31,711 nucleotides of DNA from assembly GCA_002633005.1 (NCBI GenBank), contig NMRA01001174.1:1-31711 (forward strand), read 5' to 3'. Below, piece by piece: positions 13,101 to 25,100 of this stretch. The DNA comes from Phoronis australis (taxonomy: Eukaryota; Phoronida; Phoronidae). A model generated the notes under the pieces. It searched no databases, was not told where the DNA came from, and saw only the letters and a program-made list of their open reading frames with translations. How positions within the stretch are numbered: position 1 is the first letter of the stretch; every line of letters begins with the position of its first letter. The translations under genes and the position numbers were made by a program.

Positions 13101-16100
13101 TTTCAAAGGTAGGGAATACTGTACATGTACAGTGTAGGCGCAAACTTTAGTTTAATTAGTCGTTGTTACGAATGATCGCCGTTTAAAGAAATCAAAAGAC
13201 GTTAAAAGCAAGAAATGATGCAGTACCATGTTTCTGTGCTATGCAACCACCAAGGCGTCAATGTTTGGATATTCTTAACAACCACAATACATGTATTTTA
13301 GCCACCCGCAACATCTCTTCTAATTGTCTTTAGCTGACGTTTCAATTGGAACAGTACTTTTTCCAAGCGAGTTTTAACAATCAGTGACGTAGTCAATTGA
13401 AGACACTAGGAGTAAAAAATTTTCATGGTCAGGTGTTTACGAATAGAAAAATAAAATAATCGCTCACAATTTTACGTCTGCTTGTTTATACATGTTAGTC
13501 TCAATAGCTACATGTACCAACTCAAAACTTGCCTGCTGAAAGAGAAGTCGTGTTCATCGTTTGTAGGGTTGTAATTTACTCGCTTTGTGTCTTTTGCGAT
13601 AAGAAAAACGAGACGCATGTTCAAGCATTATGTTACTTTATATTTCCGAATCATTATCCCCTGATGGGACCTCGACCGTGCACAAAAACAACAGGATCAA
13701 GCAGTGTCGCAATGCGATACTAAATTTATCTGAGATAATGTAATTGAATAATCAAGACATTTTACTTAAAAAATTAACTCATTTTTTTCACCACAAACTT
13801 TGAAAAGTTGATCGTTCCAGAATTTTTGTAAACGTCGCTCTTTTGTGACGTTTTATCATGTATTCTGCCATGACCCAGAACTGTCTTCGGAGCAACAACA
13901 AAATTATGGTCGGACCCACATGAGTTGCTTCATAATTGCCTGGTATATGCTGAGAAGTGTACTACATATAAAATCTCAGTACGCTTATGTTGGAAATTCC
14001 AAGTTGCATACATGGACTTGATACGAGTGGCCAAAACCCGTGCTCTCATAAGAATTTTGGTCTGTACAGTACTACTATTGCAATATGCTAACGTGTCGAG
14101 ACTGAGTTCAATAATAGGTCTTAGTTAACGGGAACGACGTAACTCTGTTTTTAAAATACACTTTAGCAACATTCTTGTCATGGTTGTGCGGCCGTATTTT
14201 GATGTTTTGCGGGCACTCGGTTGATGAAAGTGGATGATGAGATTAATCATTTCGAGTGAATGTCACCCTACTGAAGATCTTGTCTTGGAATTACACTTGT
14301 CAAAAAGTAAGCGAAAGTGACATAGGCCTAATTTTGTTATTTAATCGTGATGCTCCGTTCAAAAGGTCACTAATAAATGTACACTGTACATGTATTGTGA
14401 ACTCAATATTTATTTTTCAAAACAATTAAAACGAACGCAATGACATTTGCTTGATTTCAATCCGGCGGCATTTTTATCGCTCTGTATCAGATTTTGAATT
14501 CTCTAGTGAAATGAAGTACAGTGTTGACGTGCAAATGCATGTCTAATTATTGATGTCCAGATGGTCTTCTATAATAGATGTACTGGTGTAGACGCGACGC
14601 ATTGTATTACTTGAGTGATTTTAAGAAACAATTAAATTTTAAAGATTTATTTAGATATTTTTCAAACAAGCACTAGTTTTACGGTGCAATATGTTGCTAT
14701 AATTACGCATCATTTCCCATATTTTGTACTTATGTTTTACGGTTCATGTTATAATTTTTGGTATGAGAGCTATTACTATATTATACTGTATTATTTCCCA
14801 TATGTACACATCAGTAAGTTTTTTTTACATATTTTGCCATGTAGCCGTGTAGTTTAAGCGGCTTATGTTCAAGATGTTGAACTTTTTGGTAGTCCTTGTT
14901 TGCATGCCATTAAAGCGGTCGTGATATTACCGTTTCATATGAAGCTCTTTGAGTCCACATATTTTTTACCTTTCTCTCTTTGAGAACCATCTCAAGAGGT
15001 AAATCAGCGATCATCTCAAAATTTTCTAGCACAACATAGAAATTTGTATCCTTGTCGAAACAGCATTTAGAACGTCTGTGCGTAGAAAGAGTCAATTTAA
15101 TGTCAAAAACTCAAATTGCAACATCTTTTATTTCGTTAGTCACGTTCTCTTTAATTTATTTCTTGCGATAATGAAATGCCCCTTTAAATATATTCAAGAA
15201 CTGACAAATGTATCAATTTATCGCGTGTACACGCGAAAACTGTCTGGAAAAGCGCTCTTTTTAAAAGCAACGCTTCGCCTGGCCAGACCACTGCCACGTC
15301 GTCTCAAGAACAGAACAAGTTGGGTTTGCGTCGAAATGGGAACCACAAGATTGATTGATTTTCTGAATAGCAATCTTGATAAGAAGATTGATTTTGGTAA
15401 AATGTGTTTCTTCATGTGTTTAATTTGTAGAGCAGGGTTTATCATTTCCAGGATATTGTTCCTGCTAGNGTTTTGGTAAAATGTGTTTCTACATGTGTTT
15501 AATTTGTAGAGAAGGGTTTATCATTTCCAGGACATTGTTCCTGCTAGCATTTTGTTCGAGACAAGTGGAATTGTGTTCCCAGTGCCCGTGTTCCTGGCTA
15601 GTAACAAACCCTATACCAAACATTGCCCAACTTATATTTTCTTAAACATCTTCAGACTTCAGTTTCGTTTTGATAGTACCCCATGCCAATATCATATTCA
15701 CCCTATATTGATGTTCTCTTATCCTTTTATTCCCGATTGTTCCTAACTTTAATTTGTTAGAAATTATTTTGGATCTCAGGAAAAAGTGAAACAGTACTTC
15801 ATAAATTAGTTTGACTACTTGTACATGTATGTTTTTTCAATTCATGCGTCCAGAAGGAATTGGTTTGGGGTAGACCTAATTAAAAGAGATCAGACGACCA
15901 CGAAAGTTTTACTCATATAATTGCAGAGTATATTTGATTTTTAAATGTCTATTACATCATATTTTGTGTCAACATTTTTTCAGCAAATTAAATTTCGTCC
16001 TGTTCATCTGGCTAAAAACGAAAAGTGAATTAAACCATTTACTCTCATGAAATTGATTTCTTAAAAATGATTATTAAGTGTGAAAATCATGGTCATGTTA

Positions 16101-19100
16101 TTGTCAATAACAATGATTGTTCTAGCTACAACCAGTCGCCCATATTTTTAATGAACATGCCATGTCTTTGCTCTGAGGATTATTTCTGACACTAACAAAC
16201 ATACTACGAAAGCGATGTAAACTTGTTCTTTATGAATGATGATCTATTACAAGACAACTGATATATTGCATGATAAACAGAGAGTAGATTTAGTAATTGT
16301 GTGTACAATTGTGTTATTTCAACGTTTTCCGTGAAGAGTAATTAAGATTCACGGTGAAGTTAATGATTGTGAAGTTTGCTATAACTTGTTCATTGTTTCT
16401 GCAGGGTGACACAGCACTACACAGTGCAGCAGAGTGTGGACATACAGAAGTGGCGCGTGTTTTGTGTAAAGCAGGCGCTAACGTCAACAAGCAAGACTGG
16501 GTAATAGAAACTACTTGAGACGATTTTATAATTAAGACAATGTTATCTTTGTTACAAAGTTGTAGACTATCTGAAGTTTAACTAAACCTGTTGTGTGTAA
16601 ATACACTTTTTATTTCTCATCATTTCGACATGTATTTTCAATCTGTACCCGGTACATGTATCTTAAGAAACAGTGAGGTTTGAATCGTGTCAAGAATATA
16701 TTTGGCGACTTAACGTTGATATTTTTCTATTCTTAATGGTAATCGTCCATTCAACATTGCAACTTTATATTAAACAGGAACCCCTTAAACCGGTGTATAA
16801 ACACAACATGGAGGGGTCACTGTGAAGTTATGGAGGCGCTCAGTAATTTCTGACAGTCGACGTCTACACCATGTTCTGTTCTTATTTCAACGTTTTAAAA
16901 TCACCTGTACAACTTGAGTGTTGAAATCATTACAAGTATTGTAGCGTCTTAGAGGTGTCAGTAATGTTTCATTTATGTCACCTTACAAGTTCACTTTGCC
17001 CCGTGTATGTTAATTTGCTCTAAACGTTGATCGTCCATTCACACATCTCCATTATATATTACATAGTTGGGCATGACACCGCTGCACTGGGCAGCACTGG
17101 GTGGTCATACACAGACTGTGGAGTGTCTTGTGGAACACAACGCTACAGTGGATGTTCGTGATAAGGTAATTAATGACACACAGGTTATTTGGTTGAACTA
17201 GTTGTTTACACAAGAGATGATTAAAACTGTTGAAGAACAAATTTTGTAGATATTTTCCCAATTTAATGTCCTTAAACAGTGTCAAATTAAATGTCGTCTG
17301 CTTTCCAACAGAGAACTGCCAAAGCTGCATCCGAACATTTCGGTTAATCCATTATTGTTGTTTTATTTACCGATATATATTCTACATTTCGTCAAACAAT
17401 AGTTTCCTTCAGTCGATCTGGATCGCCTCATTTAGTTTCGGATTTATTTTCTACGTTATTTTGATTGTCCAACACTTTACAGCGCACAATTACTTGCTGT
17501 GTGTTACCGGCCTGTAACCAGACAGGGAACACTGAACACGCTCTGTTGCTTTGTTCTAAAACTTAACATTTCCATGTTGAAATCATTACAGGTATTGTAG
17601 CGTTTTAGAGGGGTCAGTAATGTTTCATTTATGTCACCTTACAAGTTCACTTTCCCCTGTGTATGTTAATTTGCTCTAAACGTTGATCGTCCATTCACAC
17701 ATCTCCATTATATATTACATAGTGGGGCGTGACACCGCTGCACTATGCAGCAGAGTGTGGTCATACACAGACAGTGAAGTGTCTTGTGGAACACAACGCT
17801 ACAGTGGATGTCCGTGATCAGGTAATTAATGACACACAGGTTGTTTGGTTGAACTAGTTGTTTACACAAGAGATGATTAAAACTGTTGAAGAACAAATTT
17901 TGTTGATATTTTTTGTAATCTAATGTCTCTCAACAATGTCAAATTAAATGTCTTAATTAAATAATCGCAAATTGTGATTTTGTTTGTAATTGCTGTCTCC
18001 ACACCACGTGGAGTGACGTGCACGTGACGTGACGTGCTCGCGACATTAAGTAATTAGAAACAGTTTTCTCTTCACCAGTTATACAATGAGCAATGGTTCT
18101 TTACTTGCATTTCCATATCACTCACTAAATTAATGTGACTCTGTTGTACTACATAGAATCAAACTGTGATATTTAAAACCATATTATCAATCGTTTGACT
18201 AAAACAGGTAAGCATTTAAGAAATATCGCTCATTTATATCTGAGTTTAAATGTCAGGTGTAGTCGTGCTCTGTTGAGTCACCGCTTTATACAGTAAGTAT
18301 GCAACTGATGGTGAAGTTCTGGAACAGAAAGGTATAAAACGTGACGTCCTCTTGACACACTCACTTCGCTATATTTAATTATGACCGGAATTCTCTCATT
18401 TTTGTTCACTTTAGAATGGAGACACAACATTACACCTGGCGTCGCAGAGTGGAAAGGCAGCGATCGTAGAGCTGCTTGTCAATGAAGGCAGTTGTGAGGT
18501 GACTGCCGTAAACAAGGTATCTCAAGAGTGCTGCACTCCGAGCTTAGTAAATGTTGCAATAAACGTGTTTTAAATGAATATTGAGTTCGAGGAATTGTTC
18601 ATTCATAATAAATATCTCATCAAAAATGAACAACCTCTTTACGTGGAGTTATACAAAGAGTCACTTCTTCACTGCAAGTACCTTCCCAGAACACGCAGTG
18701 CAACCAGAGTCGCTGGTGTGATCATACTATTGGCATACTAACTAAAAAACCAACCACACCATAAGGCGCCGAACACATACACAGATTTTAATTTTCTCAT
18801 CTCATAAAGTTTATGCAGGTTTTTAATCACGTTAGTGCGCATTTAGGAACCTCACTTAAGTTTTTTCAGTCAAGATTGCTTTAAAAAAGGACTATTTGAG
18901 CAATCAATTTTCTAAGTCACATTGTCGCAAATCCGTTCGGTGCAAACTTTTCGATAGAGTAGTAACAGAGCACAGCACTGTATACTCATCTGGCCCAGGA
19001 TATTCCGTGAATAAAGTCGCTTGAGTTGCAGTTGCTAGTGGAAAACATAATGCCCACACACAAAATGTGTGCTATGATCAGGATCAATCAAAATCGTTTC

Positions 19101-22100
19101 CTTTTGAGTAAAATAAATGAATATCTAAATATTGCGTTGAAATGTCTATTCCTGTTAACAATTTCAATGAAAGTGTCGAATCTCATCTTCTATTAATTAA
19201 TTAAAACCATTTCATAATTACCAAGTACTACAAGATGCGGATTTTTGTCTCAAAACCTTTTGTTGATGCTACGATGGTCAAGACAAAAGTGACAAGACTA
19301 AATCGCGATGTTTGGCGGAAATAAGAAATACGTAAACACTTTAGTTTGAAAGCCATCAAACAAGTTTGGTTCACCCCTCACAGTACCATCGTATTTCGGG
19401 TACCAGGACATAGTTCTCGGCGCAGCATCAAATGCTTTTTGGAATAAACGTTCTGGTCAAAACCTTCCGCTAGACGTGCGCTTTCATAGAAATGCAATTA
19501 CGCAAAAACTTAAATGAATGGACAAAAATATTCATATGTTTAGGAAAGATAAGAGACTCGCATTTCTTAAGATGGATTTCATGTTACGACTGAGACTAAA
19601 TCGAATCATTTTAATATCAAAAAAAACTTTGTTCAAATTTCAACATTGTAGTGAGAAGAACGGTTTGGGGGTTTCAAGTTGTGAGACTGAGTTCTTGAAC
19701 GTAGCATTTTCCATCATGTGTGCAATGAGTGTAATCTGTGGAGAATGTGGAAGTTTTAAAACTCTTTCGGTAATAGCGTTTTGGGGATGGTTTATTATTA
19801 AAATATTTATTCGCATTCCACTTTATAGTTTCAAATGTATGAACTAATAGAATGACAACCCTTTCGTATTTACTTTAGTCACTTCCATCATTATTAAAGA
19901 TGCTATATTACAGTATAATTCAATCACTTTCCTTTCTATGAGATTTATCGGGTAACATAAACTATAATCGATGACTATGGTGCAACCTACTTTAATTTCT
20001 TAGGTGTGAGCATTTTAGTACCCGGAAAACAAAATAGTTCAACAGAGGAGAAATGGACTGCAGATTACTCGAATTTGCAATAACCCCCTCAAAGTGTCTT
20101 ATTTGTGATCCGACTGCACGACTGTGTATGTTCCTGGCGTGATTTGATTTATGTACTCTGTAATGATGTTAACTTCCGAGCTCCATACGACGTAAATTGG
20201 CATGGCTTGTTTGTAAAACGTATTTAAGCCACCGATCCGGTCATAACCACCTTTCGCCGCCACTTGCACAATCTTTTTTCTTATAAATTGTGAATTTTTA
20301 GGCCCCCAGTTTCGGCTTTAAAAACCTCAGTTTCCATTATTTTTTTCCGTACAAATTGTAAGTCATTCTTGACGCATACCTGTATAAATTGCCAAGGAGC
20401 TCCTTACTGAAAGATGCACAAAATCGTACAAATAAACATGTAGAGAACTGGAAATGTGTGTATGTTTTAATATTTGATTGACGTTTATGAAGTGAAACTA
20501 CATGTGAAGGGTTCGTTGCTCTATGATTTGCATGTTTATGCTTCGACGAAAATCGGCAATTCTCCGATTTGCGAATAAAATCTGCCAATTATTAAAAAAC
20601 ATCTTCAGAAGATTGAGCTTCTAGACCCCCAAGCAACAAGTTCCGTAGATTCCAAAAAGGGCTAAGTATTTTAGTACTTTGATGTTTTAGGGCACTTTTA
20701 CCAAGGAAATTCAGTGAACCGAGGTGTAGAGCTGAGACAATAACTGTGGTGTGTCAGTAAACGTTTTTTTCATTGGTTTCCTTTTATAAATTCTGAATAT
20801 TTGGCATGTAAGCCAGTGTGTTTGTGTGTTTCATGTATTTTTACCCTACATGTATATGCGCGTCTTTAGGCCAACACGTAAAATGAAATATTATAAAGCC
20901 TACAAAACATGCAAGTATACAAAGGATATCCACCTGCGCCTATAAGAGAAGCATTATGCATGCGTTTGTGCGAAACATTTGAGTATGTAAATTTCCTTAT
21001 GGCAGTTATATTGGATATAGGTGCAAGTGCCTAAATGTGTGAACCACACAATGCTCTCCACTGGGTTACACTTTTCATTGTTTACTTAAAAAATTTCGTA
21101 TACTGTTCTTCTTTAGAATTAAAGTGCATTACAATGTGCCACGTAAACAAATCTCATACAGTGTATGCTCTAGTGGTCGAATGAATGTCAGTGGCATTCT
21201 GAATACGTGCTGTGTTGTTATTGAAACACAGAGGTTGGTTCCTGAAAGCTATTCCCACTTCGACAAAAGATTGACCAAATTCAGTTGTCGCGATATACAT
21301 GTAGGCTGAGCATCACCTGTTTTGTGATTAAGGCATTTTAAGATGGAAATCAGTGCTTGTCCGATGTTTCTTACACGACGACAATCTCAAGACTGTCGTG
21401 AACACATCGGCCTCGCGTCATCAGCTCATCATTTAGGCGAAGGTCAGTCGACGTCCGGTTGAGTGTCACCAGATCGCCAACAGATAATTCTACGACTTAA
21501 TCTGCCGAAAACACTTTGCCTAATGGTGCTTCAGTTGCTGCGTGTTGACATCGATGGCACGGACTGCGCTCCGGAAAATTTCCAAGCAATTGCCCGCCTT
21601 CCATCGACAAAAATGCGAGCCACCTAATTGTTTTAAACGTGATAGTGTCTTGATACTACCCACCAAGCACAATGATACCTTTGTTTCTGTTTGGCTTACT
21701 ATTATACGTGTGTGTTAAGGATTTGAATGCCCAACAGTCTACGTATTTTGATAATGCTTAAAAACATGAATTGTAACATTGTTAATGTTTGTAGTTTCTG
21801 AAACTAAACTACAAAATTTGATTTTTACCTCTACTACTCTGTCATTATTTGCATCACGTGACTTAACAGAAAGGAAATGTACATGATAACAAAACAAGAT
21901 TTTATTTCGTATAAATCTTTAAGATGAGATCTCAAAACGTTGTTACTGTTTCTAATACACCTGTTCGTTTTTTGTATAACTCGTGAAGATCCCTGTTGAC
22001 AGCCTCTCATGCAAAAATGCATTGTTTTAAAAACAATTACGTACAGTGTGTTGGCAAACAGTGCATAAAAATAGTTTCTGAGTCCGATCAATCCTTTTGA

Positions 22101-25100
22101 GATAGGGTACTCCGAAGTTATCCAAATTGGACATTTCCCTGGAACCCACACAATCTTAAAGAACAAGCGCCTCATACAAAGCTGCTGGTTACATATTTGA
22201 AAAAGCTTGAGTGAAGTCAAGGAGCAAAATTTACAAATCAAGTGAACAAATAAGTTACGACACACGCTGGTGTGTCAGATGCTATCTGGAGAATTACTAT
22301 CGACCACGTGATGCGTGAACAATTAGGGCATTTCACTTTGAATCTACATGCGCTATTCCCGTTCTCGTCCGTCTTTATTGAGAGTGTAATATCGCTCTAT
22401 TCTGTAATACCCGAAATTGTTCGGCAATAAAATGCCCTTCGTTATGTGACTGAAATAAATCATAGCTGTTTCATTTTGAACTTGGAGTAGTTTTTGACAG
22501 TTTAAANTGTCAACAATATATTTGGCGACTTAACGTTGATATTTTTATATTCTTAATGATAATCATCCATTCAACATTACAACTTTATATTAAACAGGAA
22601 GCCGTTAAACCGGTGTATAAACACAACATGGAGGGGTCACTGTGAAGTTATGGAGGCGCTCAGTAATTTCTGACTGTCGACGTCTACACCATGTTCTGTT
22701 CTTACTTCAACGTTTTAAAATCACCTGTAACACTTGAGTGTTGAAATCATTACAAGTATTGTAGCGTCTTAGAAGGGTCAGTAATGTTTCATTTATGTCA
22801 CCTTACAAGTTCACTTTCCCCCGTGTATGTTAATTTGCTCTAAACGTTGATCGTCCATTCACACATCTCCATTATATATTACATAGGGGGGCGGGACACC
22901 GCTGCACTATGCAGCAGGGTGTGGTCGTACACAGATAGTGAAGTGTCTTGTGGAACACAACGCTACAGTGGATGTCCGTGATGAGGTAATTAATGACACA
23001 CAGGTTGTTTGGTTGAACTAGTTGTTCACTCAAGAGATGATTAAAACTGTTGAAGAACAAATTTTGTTGATATTTTCCCAATTTAATGTCCTTAAACAAT
23101 GTCAAACTAAATGTCGTCTGCTTTCCAACAGAGAACTGCCAAAGCTGCATCTGAACATTTCAGTTGATTCATTATTGCTGTTTTATTTACCTATATATAT
23201 TCTACATTTCGTCAAACAATAGTTTTCTTCAGACGATCTGGATCGCCTCATTTAGTTTCAGATTTATTTTCTACCTTATTTTGATTGTCTAACACTTTAC
23301 AGCGCACAATTACTTGCTGTGTGTTACCGGCCTGTAACGAGACAGGGAACACTGAACACGCTCTGTTGTTTTGTTCTAAAACTTAACATTTCCCTGTTGA
23401 AATCATTACAAGTATTGTAGCGTTTTAGAGGGGTCAGTAATGTTTCATTTATGTCACCTTACAAGTTCACTGATCCCCTGTGTATGTTAATTTGCTCTAA
23501 ACGTTGATCGTCCATTCACACATCTCCATTATATATTACATAGGGGAGCCTGACACCGCTGCACTTGGCAGCAGGGTGTGGTCATACACAGATAGTGGAG
23601 TGTCTTGTGGAACACAACGCTACAGTGGATGTCCGTACTCAGGTAATTAATGACACACAGGTTATTTGGTTGAACTAGTTGTTTACACAAGAGATGATTA
23701 AAACTATTGAGTAACGAATTTTGTTAATATTTTTTGTATTCTAATATCTCTCAACAATGTCAAATTAAATGTCTTCTGCTTTCCATAGTCGGGCCACACA
23801 CCGCTGCACCTGGCAGCACAGGAGGGTCATACAGCCGTCGTACAGTGTCTCATCGAACACCGGGCCAACGTGAATGTTCCTAATGAGGTAATTATTGACA
23901 CACAGGTTGATGAACACAATACGTGACTAGGCTAATTATTGCGTGTTTTAATTAAATAATCACAAATTGTGATTTTGTTTGTAAATGCTGTCTCCACAGC
24001 ACGTGGAGTGACGTGCACGTGACGTGACGTGCTCGCGACATTAAGTAATTAGAAACAGTTTTCTCGTCACCCGTAGTTATACAATGAGCAACGGTTCTTT
24101 ACTTGTATTTCCATATCACTCGCTAAATTAATGTGACTCTGTTATACTACATAGAATCAAATTGTGATATTTAAAACCATATTTTCAATCGTGTGACTAA
24201 AACAGGTCAGCATTTAAGAAATCTCGCTCATTTATATCTGAGTTTAAATGTCAAGTGTAGTCGTGCTGTGTTGAGTCACCCGCTTTATAGAGTAAGTATG
24301 CAACTGATGGTGAAGTTCTGGAACAGAAAGGTATAAAACGTGACGTCCTCTTGACACACCCACTTCGCTATATTTAAGGATGACCGGCATTCTCTCATTT
24401 TTGTTCACTTTAGAATGGAGATACAGCATTACACCTGGCGTCGCAGAGTGGAAAGGCAGCGGTCGTAGAGCTGCTTGTCAATAAAGGCAGTTGTGAGGTG
24501 ACTGCCGTAAACAAGGTATCTCAAGAGTGCTGCACTCCGAGCTTAGTAAATGTTCCAATAAACGTGTTTTAAATGAATATTGAGTTCGAGGAATTGTTCA
24601 TTCATAATAAATATCTCATCAAAAATGAACAACCTCTTTACGTGGAGTTATACAAAGAGTCACTTCTTCACTGCACGTACCTTCCCAGAACACGCAGTGA
24701 AACCAGAGTCGCTGGTGTGATCATACTATTGGCATACTAACTAAAAAACCAACCACACCATAAGGCGCCGAACACAGACATAGATTTTAATTTTATCACC
24801 TCATAAAGTCTATGCAGGTTTTTAATCACGTCAGTGCGATACGAAGATATTCCGCGAATAAAGTCGCTTGTGTTGCAGTTGCTAGTGGAATACATAATGC
24901 CCACACACAAAATGTGTGCTATGATCAGGATCAATCAAAATCGTTTCCTTGTGAGTAAAATAAATGAATATCTAAATATTCCGTTGAAATGTCTATTCCT
25001 ATTAACAATTTCAACGAAAGTGTCGAATCCCATCTTCTAGTAATTAATTAAAACCATTTCATAATTACCAAGTACTACAAGATGTGGATCTTTGTCTCAA

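Larger units (their letters stand above)
3687..16404 (+). other. Intron 2 (12.7 kb), no convincing gene
   Basis: Extends from gtgagt after exon 2 to tttctgcag before exon 3. It is AT-rich with scattered MITE-like elements (4550-4634, 5959-6133, 6700-6839, 8491-8730, 12458-12621), a diverged minus-strand repeat pair (5824-6570), many TACATGTA octamers, and an assembly-like junction at 15469. I saw no ankyrin- or protease-like exon here. The open frames are short and look random. Confidence 0.6.
16688..22506 (+). repeat. Block 1 of a 5.8-kb duplication (exons A1, B1, D1)
   Basis: From tgtcaagaatatatttggcg at 16688 to the base before the N at 22507, this block is collinear with 22508-28373. Substitutions are few near the exons, with more indels distally. 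For example, about 150 bp around 18840-18995 is missing from block 2. Both ends of the homology coincide with the N, so it is either a real tandem duplication or an assembly overlap of two haplotypes. Confidence 0.9.

Noticed and set aside
15078-15479. 133-codon plus-strand open frame before exon 3
   Set aside because: It runs across the N and the 77-bp repeat, has a competing frame on the other strand, shows no domain pattern and has no splice context linking it to the gene.
21834-22265. 143-codon minus-strand open frame
   Set aside because: The homologous segment of block 2 does not keep the frame, and the composition is that of AT-rich random sequence.
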